Of a stretch of DNA of 64,000 bases, positions 34,640-43,884 are shown in pieces. Position numbers and translations under genes: made by a program. Position 1 is the stretch's first letter. Each line of letters begins with the position of its first letter. Origin of the DNA: Mucilaginibacter sp. dw_454 (GTDB lineage: Bacteria; Bacteroidota; Bacteroidia; Sphingobacteriales; Sphingobacteriaceae); assembly GCF_018449775.1 (NCBI RefSeq), contig NZ_JAAVVB010000005.1:310001-374000 (forward strand), given 5' to 3'. Below the pieces are notes generated by a model. The model saw only the letters and a list, made by a program, of their open reading frames with translations, was not told the DNA's origin and searched no databases.

Positions 34640-36646
34640 ATGAACTCTCATCTAAAAACCGTTACGGCTGCCGGCTTACTCATTACACTTGGAATTATTT
34701 TTGGCGACATAGGCACCTCGCCGCTGTATGTTTTTCAATCGCTTTTAATTGAAGGCGGCACAGCTAATCAATCGCTGGTGCTGGGTTCATTGTCCTGCAT
34801 ATTCTGGACGCTTACGCTGCAAACTACCTTTAAATATATTTTCATCACCCTGCAAGCCGACAATAACGGCGAGGGCGGCATCTTCTCTTTATACGCATTA
34901 GTGCGCCGTTATGGTAAATGGCTGGCTATCCCAGCCATCATTGGTGCAGGCACGTTGTTAGCCGACGGTATTATTACACCACCGGTATCCGTTGCCTCGG
35001 CTATAGAAGGGTTAAGCAACGTGCCTGCCCTGGCATCCTCGTTTATACCGGGTTGCTGGTTAATTATGGGTATTGTTACCGGCATCATTCTGCTGCTTTT
35101 CTTCTTTCAGCAGTTTGGCACCAAGGTGGTGGGTACTGCATTTGGGCCGGTTATGCTGATATGGTTTTTAACCATTGGCATCTTCGGTTTTTTGCAGGTG
35201 ATGCATAACCCGGGCATATTTAAGGCTGTCAATCCGTATTATGGCGCCCGTTTATTGATGGATCATCCCAAAGGTTTCTGGCTGCTGGGTGCCGTATTTT
35301 TGTGTACTACCGGCGCCGAGGCATTATATTCTGATCTTGGACATTGCGGTCGCAAGAACATCCAGGTGAGCTGGTTATTTGTTAAAACTGCCCTGTTGCT
35401 AAATTATTTTGGACAGGCTGCCTGGGTTTTAAAACAACCGGTTAATACCAATTTTAGTTTGTTAAACCCGTTTTATCAGATAGTGCCGCACCCTGAAGTT
35501 TTGATGATACCTTGCGTAGCACTGGCTACGCTGGCTACGATTATTGCCAGCCAGGCGTTAATCAGCGGATCGTTTACCTTGATTAGCGAGGCTGTAAGTA
35601 TGAACTTCTGGCCGCGTATCACTATTAAATATCCCTCAAACATCCGCGGGCAAATCTATATCCCCAGCATTAACTGGATACTATGTTTCGGCTGTATCGC
35701 GGTGACGCTTTATTTCCGTACCGTCGAGCATATGACTGCTGCCTACGGTTTCTCTATCACCATAGCTATGCTCATGACCACTATTTTAATGTACTATTTT
35801 ATGCGGTATGTTAAACATTGGCCGGTATGGTTAGTGACTATCATTTTGTGCGTATTCTTAACTGTCGAGTTTAGTTTCTTCATTGTAAACGCAGTTAAAA
35901 TTCTGAAACGTTTATTCTTCCTGGTATTTGAATTTGGGTTGATATTTACCATGTACGTTTGGTACAAAGCCCGCAAGATCAATAATCGCTTCCTGAATTT
36001 TGTAGATCTTAAATCCCATATTCCGTTGCTAAACGCGCTGAGTGCAGATGAATCTATAGCCAAATATGCCGGTCAGCTCATTTACTTAACCAAAGCCAAT
36101 AACAGCAGGCAGATCGAGGAGAAAATTCTGTACTCTATCATGAGCCGCAGCCCTAAACGTGCCGACACGTATTGGTTTATCCACGTAGATACCACCTATG
36201 AGCCGTACACGATGGAATACAGCGTTGAACAACTGGAAGCCGGCAAGATCATTCGGGTCGACTTCCGTCTGGGTTTCAGAATACAACCGCGGGTGAATGT
36301 GTTATTCAGGAAAGTGATTGAAGATATGCTGAGCCGCAACGAATTGGATATCACCAGTAAATATACCTCGCTAAACCAGTTTAAAATAGTGTCCGATTTC
36401 AGGTTTGTGATCCTGGAAAAATTCCTGTCGTACAACAATGTATTTAGCGTAGCCGAAAGCTTTATTCTGAACAGCTATTTCAGCATCAAAAAGCTGGCAC
36501 AGTCTGACGCTAAAACATTTGGTTTAGATACCAGCGAGATCCACATTGAAAAGATACCTTTAGTGGTAAACCCGGTTACTAACTTTAAATTAAAAAGGAT
36601 AGACCCGGTAACGGGAGACCCTGTTCATGAGTTGGTGCACGCTTAA
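34640..36646 (+). CDS. kup: KUP-family potassium uptake protein
   Basis: A 668-residue H+/K+ symporter of the inner membrane. The first span has LGIIFGDIGTSPLYVFQSL and the following NNGEGGIFSLYALVRR, which are KUP hallmarks. Twelve membrane spans occupy about 1-440, and a cytoplasmic C-terminal domain of about 230 residues follows. The upstream sigma-54 element suggests control by the neighbouring NtrC-type regulator. It is convergent with ydcF; an imperfect hairpin at 36654-36686 overlaps the end of ydcF. Confidence 0.95.
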   Translation: MNSHLKTVTAAGLLITLGIIFGDIGTSPLYVFQSLLIEGGTANQSLVLGSLSCIFWTLTLQTTFKYIFITLQADNNGEGGIFSLYALVRRYGKWLAIPAIIGAGTLLADGIITPPVSVASAIEGLSNVPALASSFIPGCWLIMGIVTGIILLLFFFQQFGTKVVGTAFGPVMLIWFLTIGIFGFLQVMHNPGIFKAVNPYYGARLLMDHPKGFWLLGAVFLCTTGAEALYSDLGHCGRKNIQVSWLFVKTALLLNYFGQAAWVLKQPVNTNFSLLNPFYQIVPHPEVLMIPCVALATLATIIASQALISGSFTLISEAVSMNFWPRITIKYPSNIRGQIYIPSINWILCFGCIAVTLYFRTVEHMTAAYGFSITIAMLMTTILMYYFMRYVKHWPVWLVTIILCVFLTVEFSFFIVNAVKILKRLFFLVFEFGLIFTMYVWYKARKINNRFLNFVDLKSHIPLLNALSADESIAKYAGQLIYLTKANNSRQIEEKILYSIMSRSPKRADTYWFIHVDTTYEPYTMEYSVEQLEAGKIIRVDFRLGFRIQPRVNVLFRKVIEDMLSRNELDITSKYTSLNQFKIVSDFRFVILEKFLSYNNVFSVAESFILNSYFSIKKLAQSDAKTFGLDTSEIHIEKIPLVVNPVTNFKLKRIDPVTGDPVHELVHA

Positions 36647-36648
36647 GA

Positions 36649-37389
36649 TTATTTAAAGAAGTTAATGGCATAGCCAATAACTTCTTTAATGTACAGTTCC
36701 CAGTTACGTAATACGCCGGGATCAGGACAAAATAAGCCTATTCCTAATTGGGTATCGAAAGCCAGAAAATTGCAGGGATATGGGTCAACCTGTAAGCCCG
36801 CGTGTTTAAAAAGCATCAATGAGCGGCGCATATGGAAAGCCGAGGTTACCAATAAATATGGTGGTGGCAGATGTGTTTTTTCCAAAATGGCTTTGGTGAA
36901 CTTTGCGTTTTCGAAGGTGTTTTTTGAATTGCTCTCGGTTAATATCAAGCTATCCGGAATATTAAATTTTTCAAGTTGGGTTTTAACATAAGTGGCCTCC
37001 CGGAAACTCCCGGGAGTTAGCAAGCCGTTTCCTCCGGATATCAGGATATGCGACACTTGTTTAGTTTCCATCAATTTAACGCCCTGTATAAATCGGTCAG
37101 ACGCTTCGGTGAAATGACCGCCATCTTCGCCACCATCGCCAGAAAATCCGCCCAAAACAATCGCACAGCTATATTTTTTATGATTTACCGGCGTGCGCAC
37201 ATCCCAAACACCCTCAAACCAATTGAGTAGCACCGGTATCGAAAACAAGTAAAAAACCACCGCGGCCGCTATTAAGAATCGCTTTTTAGAACGCCTGTTT
37301 TTAACAAATATGCCCAATAATACCAGCGCGATTACCCAGTAAATGGGTAATATAAAAAACAGTAAGATTTTTGATAGGATAAAATACAT
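36649..37389 (-). CDS. YdcF-family (DUF218) membrane protein
   Basis: A 246-residue protein with two N-terminal membrane segments (about 1-50) and a DUF218 domain (about 75-240) with AIVLGGFSGDGG, HILISGGNG and LLVTSAFHMRRS. Related proteins (SanA, ElyC) affect envelope integrity and vancomycin resistance at the inner membrane. ATG 37389 is chosen over TTG 37398. The gene ends 2 bases after kup in convergent orientation. Confidence 0.9.
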   Translation of the reverse strand: MYFILSKILLFFILPIYWVIALVLLGIFVKNRRSKKRFLIAAAVVFYLFSIPVLLNWFEGVWDVRTPVNHKKYSCAIVLGGFSGDGGEDGGHFTEASDRFIQGVKLMETKQVSHILISGGNGLLTPGSFREATYVKTQLEKFNIPDSLILTESNSKNTFENAKFTKAILEKTHLPPPYLLVTSAFHMRRSLMLFKHAGLQVDPYPCNFLAFDTQLGIGLFCPDPGVLRNWELYIKEVIGYAINFFK

Positions 37390-37554
37390 AATATGCAATT
37401 GACTGCTAAGATATTAATTATACCAATATCGCTTACAAATAGGGCAATAACACAAATTATTATAGTGCCTTTACTTGCGTTCTTTATATTATCTTAGTGA
37501 ATACAATAATAAACCAACGCATAGAAGCTGCGACCTCAAATTTTAATATCATTC

Positions 37555-38853
37555 ATGAAAAAATACTGGCTATTAAGCTGTGTGGCTATCAGTGTATTTA
37601 GCTTAAATGGCTACGCACAAACCAACACTAACAAGGCCCTGGCGCAAACTATTTTAACTAACAATAATCTTGACTCTGTACAGGCGCGTGCTATTAATCT
37701 GCTTTCGGGCTTCTCGGCAGGTACATCTTATAATGAAGTCTGGATTCGCGATTTCAATACTTTTATCAAAGGATCATTAAAAGCTCATCCCAAAGAAGAA
37801 GTAAAGAAGATGCTGCTGATGTTCTTTAAGATCCAGGGCAATGATGGCAATATTGTGGACGGGGTGGTAGAAACCAAGAAGGCAAACGTCGGTTATGACT
37901 ACCGGCATTCGGACTTACTGCCGGGTTGGGAAGCCCATAAAAACACCGTGGAAACCGACCAGGAATCATCACTGGTGCAGGCTATTCGTAAATATATCGA
38001 TGTTACCGGCGACGTATCTATTTTGGATGAACAGATTGGCGGTAAATCAGTAATCAGTAGAATTGAGGCAGCATTAAATTATATCATGACCGACCGCTGG
38101 TCGGAAAAGTACGGACTGGTTACCGGAGCAACAACTATCGATTGGGGCGATATACAACCTGATGGCGGTTGGGGTGTGGCTGTTAACCAGAAAACCAAAT
38201 GGGCAATCGATATTTATGATAACGCCATGTTTGCCATAGCGCTGCGCGATTTTATGCACTTTAAGCCTAAAACATATCAAACCAGTCATGATTGGACTAT
38301 GATAGCAGCCAACCTGAAAACCAACGTACGAAGGTATCTTTGGGATGCGAAAGCGCAGAAATACATTCCGCATCTGTACCTGGACGGAAGTCCTTTTCCT
38401 GAAAGTTTTAATGAGCGCGAAATCTTGTACACCGGCGGGTCGGTAATTGCGATACTGGCCGGGTTCAACACCAAAGCCGAGGTGCTGGAAATTAACAGGC
38501 AGATGCTCGCGGCAGCAGCTAAACAACCTCATGCAACTATCGGTATGACAGTGTACCCGCCTTATCCAAAAGAGTTGTACTCTAATGTGCTTCCATTTAC
38601 TTATCAGAATGCCGGCGATTGGACTTGGTTTGGTGGCCGCATGACCGGCGCTTTGCTTAACTATGGCATGGCGCAACAAGCTTATAATGATTTAATGCCG
38701 ATGATTGACCGCACTATCCAAAACAAAGGTTTTTTTGAATGGTACAATGTACAAACCGGCGCCCCAAGTGGTTCAGGGAGTTTCAGGGGCGAGGCGGGAG
38801 TATTGTTTGAAGCGATTAGCCAGTTAAAGGATTGGGCCAATACACATAAGTAA
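37555..38853 (+). CDS. Secreted (alpha/alpha)6 glycosidase-like protein
   Basis: A 432-residue exported protein, signal peptide about 1-21 (ends GYAQT). The body has helix-rich blocks typical of six-hairpin glycosidases: NEVWIRDFNTFIKG, WEAHKNTVETDQES, TTIDWGDIQPDG, YDNAMFAIALRDF and GDWTWFGGRMTGAL. The pattern recalls GH63/GH100/debranching-type enzymes; the family cannot be fixed here. Likely acid/base candidates are the Asp in TIDWGD and the Glu near the C-terminus. It is the first of five exported carbohydrate-related genes (37.5-46 kb). Confidence 0.75.
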   Translation: MKKYWLLSCVAISVFSLNGYAQTNTNKALAQTILTNNNLDSVQARAINLLSGFSAGTSYNEVWIRDFNTFIKGSLKAHPKEEVKKMLLMFFKIQGNDGNIVDGVVETKKANVGYDYRHSDLLPGWEAHKNTVETDQESSLVQAIRKYIDVTGDVSILDEQIGGKSVISRIEAALNYIMTDRWSEKYGLVTGATTIDWGDIQPDGGWGVAVNQKTKWAIDIYDNAMFAIALRDFMHFKPKTYQTSHDWTMIAANLKTNVRRYLWDAKAQKYIPHLYLDGSPFPESFNEREILYTGGSVIAILAGFNTKAEVLEINRQMLAAAAKQPHATIGMTVYPPYPKELYSNVLPFTYQNAGDWTWFGGRMTGALLNYGMAQQAYNDLMPMIDRTIQNKGFFEWYNVQTGAPSGSGSFRGEAGVLFEAISQLKDWANTHK

Positions 38854-38860
38854 CACTTGC

Positions 38861-38933
38861 TGTCATTGCGAGCGAAGCGCGGCAATCGCAGGGTTGCGTA
38901 GTTCGCAATTGCCGCACTTCGCTCGCAATGACA
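38861..38933. repeat. REP-A palindrome
   Basis: Both arms are type A: TGTCATTGCGAGCGAAGCG and its complement, with inner stems ATTGC/GCAAT in each arm. The element fills the gap between two convergent genes (stop at 38853 and 38940) and may end both transcripts. Confidence 0.85.
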
Positions 38934-38939
38934 ACTAAA

Positions 38940-40028
38940 TTAATGCTCTGACTGCCCCGGAATCTCAGGAATGCCCGGGTCGTCCAAGACTTGTACCGCT
39001 GTGCCGTCGCCTACGCTTTTCCAATCGTGCAATACCCAAACTACTTTTTTATCGGGGGATACCTCTATCATCTGCGGACCCTTACCATTTTGGCCGCGCG
39101 ACGTGAAAATGGTGTTACCATTAGCCAGCCGGGTACAACTTTGTGGTGCCGATGTTAGTTGGTATGCAGCAGGCAAATCTGTTTTACAATTAAATTCCCA
39201 TACGGTTTCGCCTTTGGTATTCACTTCGCGGGTAAGCCAGTCTTTTTCGTCGGTGATCAACGTATTCCCATTTTTTAATCTGATAGCTGCCCATGGCGAT
39301 GAAATATCGTAACGCCAGATCTCTTTAAAATCTTTATCATACTCAACCACCTGGTTCATGGTTAAAAATGATACCAGGTAAGTGCCCTGCGCGGTTACTC
39401 TTGCCCTTCTGAACTGGCCGTGGATACCGGTTGGGTCCTGCGGATTTTTGTAGGGTAGTTCGTGCTCTACCTCAACTTTACCAGTCTTAATATTGATGAT
39501 CATTAGTTTAGGCGGCAGACCATTTACGACAAACATTACGCGATCCAGGCCCAGGGGCTGGCAGGTATGTGTTTCGGTATGATCCATTCCGCCCGGAGTT
39601 TTGAAATCATAGCGCCAGATCACTTTTTTATCAGGCGTAATTTCGGCTATGTATTTCATACGCGTAAAAAGGATATTGCCGTTAGACAGCATCCAGACAT
39701 CATCATACTCCGGCCCCTTGCCGGTAGCATAGGTCCAGATAACCTTGCCGTTGTTAATCAACGACATGATATTGCAGTTTTCGCCCACAAAAAGCATGGG
39801 GTGCTGCGCCAGTCCGTTGCCGGGCAAATCAGCGGGTGTTGGTTCGGTTGAATTGATCAATGACGCAGGCTCTTCGCCGGGACCCATAGCCGGTACGTTA
39901 GCTGCGGTAAACAGATTGAGCACATCCATACATGGCGTTGCACTCTTTTTTTTCTTTTGTGCTATAACAAGGCTTGGAACAATTGCTGCAAAGAGGACCA
40001 GCAAAAGGCTACTTTTAGTTATTTTCAT
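38940..40028 (-). CDS. Exported beta-propeller protein (arylsulfotransferase-like)
   Basis: A 362-residue protein with signal peptide (about 1-23). Repeated strands of the form LSNGNILFTR, LKNGNTLITD and LANGNTIFTS indicate beta-propeller blades, as in arylsulfotransferase-like or PQQ-type proteins. A His-rich segment GGMDHTETHTC might be functional. No catalytic assignment is possible. It is downstream of the 40346 gene, with a REP element between. Confidence 0.75.
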   Translation of the reverse strand: MKITKSSLLLVLFAAIVPSLVIAQKKKKSATPCMDVLNLFTAANVPAMGPGEEPASLINSTEPTPADLPGNGLAQHPMLFVGENCNIMSLINNGKVIWTYATGKGPEYDDVWMLSNGNILFTRMKYIAEITPDKKVIWRYDFKTPGGMDHTETHTCQPLGLDRVMFVVNGLPPKLMIINIKTGKVEVEHELPYKNPQDPTGIHGQFRRARVTAQGTYLVSFLTMNQVVEYDKDFKEIWRYDISSPWAAIRLKNGNTLITDEKDWLTREVNTKGETVWEFNCKTDLPAAYQLTSAPQSCTRLANGNTIFTSRGQNGKGPQMIEVSPDKKVVWVLHDWKSVGDGTAVQVLDDPGIPEIPGQSEH

Positions 40029-40250
40029 GATCCGGAAATTTAGTTTATAAACGTTGTGGGTTTTAGCCCCACTCCTGTAATTGGCGCCAGGTAAACAAGT
40101 ATAAAAATATTTGCGCTGATATGGAAAATGCAGGCTTGCGTTAAGTGGCTATTTAACAGCGGATAAGGCCGTTAATTAGCCCGGTTTATACCTGAATATT
40201 AATGCGGTAACGATTGCGTAGATTTTTGAAAAAGCGATTAATTTTTCTTT

Positions 40251-40334
40251 TGTCATTGCGAGGAGGACCGACGAAGCAATCGCACGCGTTCAAGCCGTCC
40301 TGCTTGCGATTGCCGCGCTTCGCTCGCAATGACA
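40251..40334. repeat. REP palindrome (mixed loop types)
   Basis: Left arm TGTCATTGCGAGGAGGACCG, right arm in reverse TGTCATTGCGAGCGAAGCG. Both arms keep the ATTGC/GCAAT stem but have different loops. It lies in the spacer after the 40346 gene. Confidence 0.85.
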
Positions 40335-40345
40335 GCCATATCACA

Positions 40346-41860
40346 TTACCCCTTCCCCTCATAAAAATCCTTAACAGCCTTCGCTCCACCAGCTATATTA
40401 GGCAACTTCATTTCAGAATATTTACGGGCGAAAATAATGCCTTGCGCCCCTGCTTTAAGGGCTGTCATGGTAGAGCGGTAAGCATCCTCGGGTGTGGTTT
40501 GTTTGTTTTTAGCCGCGTTGGGGATATCAATATCCAGCCCGGCGTAGATCTTGCATTTGCCTTGCACGCTATCTAACGCGCGTTTGGTTTCTTTGGCTAC
40601 ATAATCCTGCGGCATGCCCTCGGCGCCAAGTGTGCTGAGGTCCATGTCTTCATAATTCATTAGGCGATTATTCAGCTTCAGATATTCTTCTTTGGAGAGA
40701 TCGCCAAAAACCGTCGACGCATTAGAGTTAATATAACCCGCGTAGCGCGAGCCACCCACAATATTATAAATAACCGGCTTGATAAAATCGGCATAAGCCA
40801 AACGTTCATAAGGCATCTCGGCCTTAGTAAACGGACTTAAACTATTAGAGTGCCAGATATGGAAACCCGCCTGGATATTAGGTTTAACTGCTTTGGCCGA
40901 ATCATACACATTACGATAAGTGGCGTGGTTCCCGTCGGTCCATAATTTCTCATAAGCCAGTATCTCCGGGTAATCGGTCATGATGCGCCAAAACCCGGCG
41001 AAGTAACCATCAACCGGACGCTGGCGCAACGTCGAGCTTCGCGTAAAATCAACCAGTTTATGATAGCCTTCCAATGCCCTGTCTACATCTATCCCGCGCT
41101 CTTTTGCTGCCTTGCGGTGATACTGACAGAAGCAAGTAATCCGTGCCGACGGCCGATCGCCTTTAAAAGGTGCAATGGCATTGTTAAATGGCCCTTGTCG
41201 TTCAGAGCTCCACATCAGTCCGTCAATATCATAGCTGGAGCAAATATCCTTGGTCATGCCGCTCACAAAGTTGATATAGTCTGGATTGAGGTCGCAGCAA
41301 CTTTCTACATGCTGGCCGTAAATGCCGGTCTCCTGTAGTTTGGCGATGTTGGGCACATCCTTATACCAGGTAAAACTATCCTGGTTAAAAACGTAGGTTT
41401 TCAGTCCGCGTTTTTTTGCTTCGGGCAGTACGGCGGCCAGCATATCCCAATCGCCGTGGTCGGGTGCTTTGGTATCTTTTAGAATGGTGTTTTTATAAAA
41501 TTGCGGATGCGGGGTGGCGTAGTTGCCTCCTTTCAGGTCCTGGTATTCCAGTTTGCCATGATCAGGGAAAGGATATCCGGCAATCTGTCTGCCGGCGATG
41601 CCACTATCGTAAGTAAACGTCGCCAGAAAAAGTGTGTTGATTGGTCCGGCAGCCTGGATATTATCTAACACCTGGTTAACACCTTCGTCAATAAAAGAGA
41701 TAGCACCAATTTGGATGCCGATCACGTTATCGATCTTAGCTTTCGGCGCTGCAAAAGCCGACCGGGTTAACAACGATGGCATCATTGCGGCGGCGCCCAA
41801 GGTTAATCCGCTTTTAACTATATCACGGCGGGTTAGGCCGTTATTATTTTCTTTTTCCAT
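40346..41860 (-). CDS. Tat-exported putative glycosidase (TIM-barrel-like)
   Basis: A 504-residue protein with a twin-arginine signal (TRRDIVKSGLTLGAAAMM, about 9-26), so it would be exported folded through TatC. The body has alternating alpha/beta segments like a TIM-barrel hydrolase, including IDGLMWSSERQGP and KIYAGLDIDIPN. The protein family was not recognised; a glycoside hydrolase is inferred from the neighbours. ATG 41860 is preferred; the longer frame translates a REP element. Confidence 0.7.
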   Translation of the reverse strand: MEKENNNGLTRRDIVKSGLTLGAAAMMPSLLTRSAFAAPKAKIDNVIGIQIGAISFIDEGVNQVLDNIQAAGPINTLFLATFTYDSGIAGRQIAGYPFPDHGKLEYQDLKGGNYATPHPQFYKNTILKDTKAPDHGDWDMLAAVLPEAKKRGLKTYVFNQDSFTWYKDVPNIAKLQETGIYGQHVESCCDLNPDYINFVSGMTKDICSSYDIDGLMWSSERQGPFNNAIAPFKGDRPSARITCFCQYHRKAAKERGIDVDRALEGYHKLVDFTRSSTLRQRPVDGYFAGFWRIMTDYPEILAYEKLWTDGNHATYRNVYDSAKAVKPNIQAGFHIWHSNSLSPFTKAEMPYERLAYADFIKPVIYNIVGGSRYAGYINSNASTVFGDLSKEEYLKLNNRLMNYEDMDLSTLGAEGMPQDYVAKETKRALDSVQGKCKIYAGLDIDIPNAAKNKQTTPEDAYRSTMTALKAGAQGIIFARKYSEMKLPNIAGGAKAVKDFYEGKG

Positions 41861-41880
41861 TGATGGCGTTTGTTGGTTTT

Positions 41881-41956
41881 TGTCATTGCGAGCGCAGCGC
41901 GGCAATCGCGAACTATGCTTTCTCCTTGCGATTGCCACGCTGCGCTCGCAATGACA
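41881..41956. repeat. REP-A palindrome
   Basis: Arms TGTCATTGCGAGCGCAGCG and complement, each with an ATTGC/GCAAT inner stem. It lies between the Tat-exported protein and the PQQ-dehydrogenase gene, both on the minus strand, so it sits inside a possible operon. Confidence 0.85.
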
Positions 41957-41961
41957 GGAGG

Positions 41962-43707
41962 TTAATTAGGCACACAATCTTTGATCTCCCAGATCTTGCC
42001 ATCTGTTTTGGCCCAGATGTAAAAGGCATTATTCTCGCCCAAACCAAAGCGGATATCGGCTTTTTTATTTTTTACCAGGTCGACATAAGTCGATTTTTGA
42101 TCGCCAAACTGCAGGTCGAACTCTTTGATCACCGCCTGTTTGCCAAACTTCAAATCAGCATTTTCAACATAAAAAACGCGTCCCCTCAAAATGTCGCCAA
42201 ATATATATTTGCCTTTCAAAACGGGGATATTGCCGGTGTAGACAAAGCCCCCGGCTATTGAATTGCCCTCGTCGTGATCGTACTCGGCAACCGGATAGGT
42301 GTATTTTGGATCGTCATGTGCAGGCAGGTTATAAATGCCGCTTTTCTTACCATTAAAACTCAGCACAAAAGTACCTTCGCGGGCAGGCCAGCCGTAGTTA
42401 AGTCCGGGTTTCAGGATATTGATCTCTTCGACATTGTTAAACCCTATTTCAGAAATAAGCACTTTGCCATCAGGTGTCCACATGATTTTGTTTGGATTAC
42501 GGAAACCCCGGGCATACACCTCACCTAAGATATTCGGGTCGCCGGTTTTGGCCCAGGGGTTATCTGCAGGGATCCCATATTTGCCGTTGCGGCTGTTTCT
42601 ACCCATCGGGTCAATACGCAGGATAGAGCCACGTGGCTGGGTAGAGCCATTACATAACCAGGGATAACCTGTCTCGGCCGAGCCACCATCTCCCAGATCA
42701 ATGTATAACAAACCATAGTCTGGCATACCCGGTTTAAGCGTCGGGTCAAAGATCATTTGCTGCATACCATGCATGGCCGACGGATTATCCATGCGGAACA
42801 ATTCGCGCGGCGTAGCTTCAAAAACAGCGGCAGTTGGGTCCTTAACTTTCCACTCGGTCACTATCCATTGTAAGGCGACAGGTATGGAGTCGGGGTAAGC
42901 AAAATCTGCCGGTGCCGAGCCTTTCTTTTCGGTGTGGGTGGTATATATCAGCCCGTTCTTTAAAAAATCAGGATGAAAAGCAAAGGTACCCCAGCCCGTA
43001 CCCAAGCCGGGTTCGTTAATGAATTTTGGCTTTTCTTTAGCCATATCCATTACTACGTTAAACTGCTTGTCTTTGATCTCATAGAGCTTTCCGCGCAGGT
43101 CGAGCATAAATAGACGATTGCCATTAGGGGTTTTTAAAACAAAGGTCTGATTAATACGGGTAAGCGGGTTCTTGGTCGATGTTGCTGGTGCAGTAGCCCA
43201 TTCCTGTAGCTTTAGTGTTAGCCCGGCTTTTGCAATCTTGGTCGGCATTGGGTCGGTTACCTGCGGGCCAAGATCGGCTGTATTAACATATACCTCGGCT
43301 ACTTTTTTCTTCGTGTTGATGAAGGACAATAACGCTTTAATATCAGCAGGTGTAAATTGCGGGTGCGCCGGCATCGGCACTTTATTAAACTCGGTAAACC
43401 GCGCTACCGCGCGTTTATTGCCGCTTTTAATAACCGCTTGCGAGTTGACGACAAACTTGCTCAAATAAGCATAAGAAACATCGGCAGTAATACCATCCAG
43501 ATCCGGCCCGATACCCCGCTGACGAAAGTTATGGCACTCCGCGCAATTTTTCTCGAACAGCGCGTCGCCTTTATCAATTACAAGTTTATCGGTAGAATAT
43601 GTTGCGATGCTTTTTTGTGCGTAAGCACCATTGCCCGTAAGCAAAGCCAGGCTCGTAAGTGCATAGCCAAACATCAGCCTTAAAAAACCGCTTTTTCTAT
43701 TATTCAT
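41962..43707 (-). CDS. Cytochrome c-PQQ sugar dehydrogenase fusion
   Basis: A 581-residue exported protein, signal peptide about 1-30. A class I cytochrome c domain (about 40-135) has haem motif CAECH (55-59) and a likely Met ligand in VPMPAHPQF. A PQQ-dependent glucose/sorbosone dehydrogenase beta-propeller (about 155-575) follows, with HPDFLKNGLIYTTHT and RGFRNPNKIMWTPDG. It would oxidise sugars in the periplasm and pass electrons through its own haem. First gene of the minus-strand group 38940-43707. Confidence 0.88.
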   Translation of the reverse strand: MNNRKSGFLRLMFGYALTSLALLTGNGAYAQKSIATYSTDKLVIDKGDALFEKNCAECHNFRQRGIGPDLDGITADVSYAYLSKFVVNSQAVIKSGNKRAVARFTEFNKVPMPAHPQFTPADIKALLSFINTKKKVAEVYVNTADLGPQVTDPMPTKIAKAGLTLKLQEWATAPATSTKNPLTRINQTFVLKTPNGNRLFMLDLRGKLYEIKDKQFNVVMDMAKEKPKFINEPGLGTGWGTFAFHPDFLKNGLIYTTHTEKKGSAPADFAYPDSIPVALQWIVTEWKVKDPTAAVFEATPRELFRMDNPSAMHGMQQMIFDPTLKPGMPDYGLLYIDLGDGGSAETGYPWLCNGSTQPRGSILRIDPMGRNSRNGKYGIPADNPWAKTGDPNILGEVYARGFRNPNKIMWTPDGKVLISEIGFNNVEEINILKPGLNYGWPAREGTFVLSFNGKKSGIYNLPAHDDPKYTYPVAEYDHDEGNSIAGGFVYTGNIPVLKGKYIFGDILRGRVFYVENADLKFGKQAVIKEFDLQFGDQKSTYVDLVKNKKADIRFGLGENNAFYIWAKTDGKIWEIKDCVPN

Positions 43708-43774
43708 ATAGGTTGTACTAATTGGTGTTGATGTTCAACAAACTAATATAGCCAACTATGCCGGGTTTTGGCAA

Positions 43775-43790
43775 GTATCAAATTAGATAC
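43775..43790. promoter_or_regulatory. Small dyad in divergent promoter region
   Basis: GTATCAAATTAGATAC has 5-base half-sites. It lies between the divergently transcribed PQQ-dehydrogenase (43707) and glycosidase (43885) genes and could be an operator for both. No other copy was seen nearby. Confidence 0.3.
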
Positions 43791-43884
43791 ATTGCTTTAC
43801 AGGCAGACGGTTGGTGACAGTTATATAGCTGAATATTTGCACATTTGAATACCCCATATCGTAAACCAATTCGATAAGCCAATT

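Noticed and set aside
36654..36686. Rho-independent terminator between kup and ydcF
   Set aside because: The stem is imperfect, overlaps the end of ydcF and lacks a proper T-run on the kup strand.
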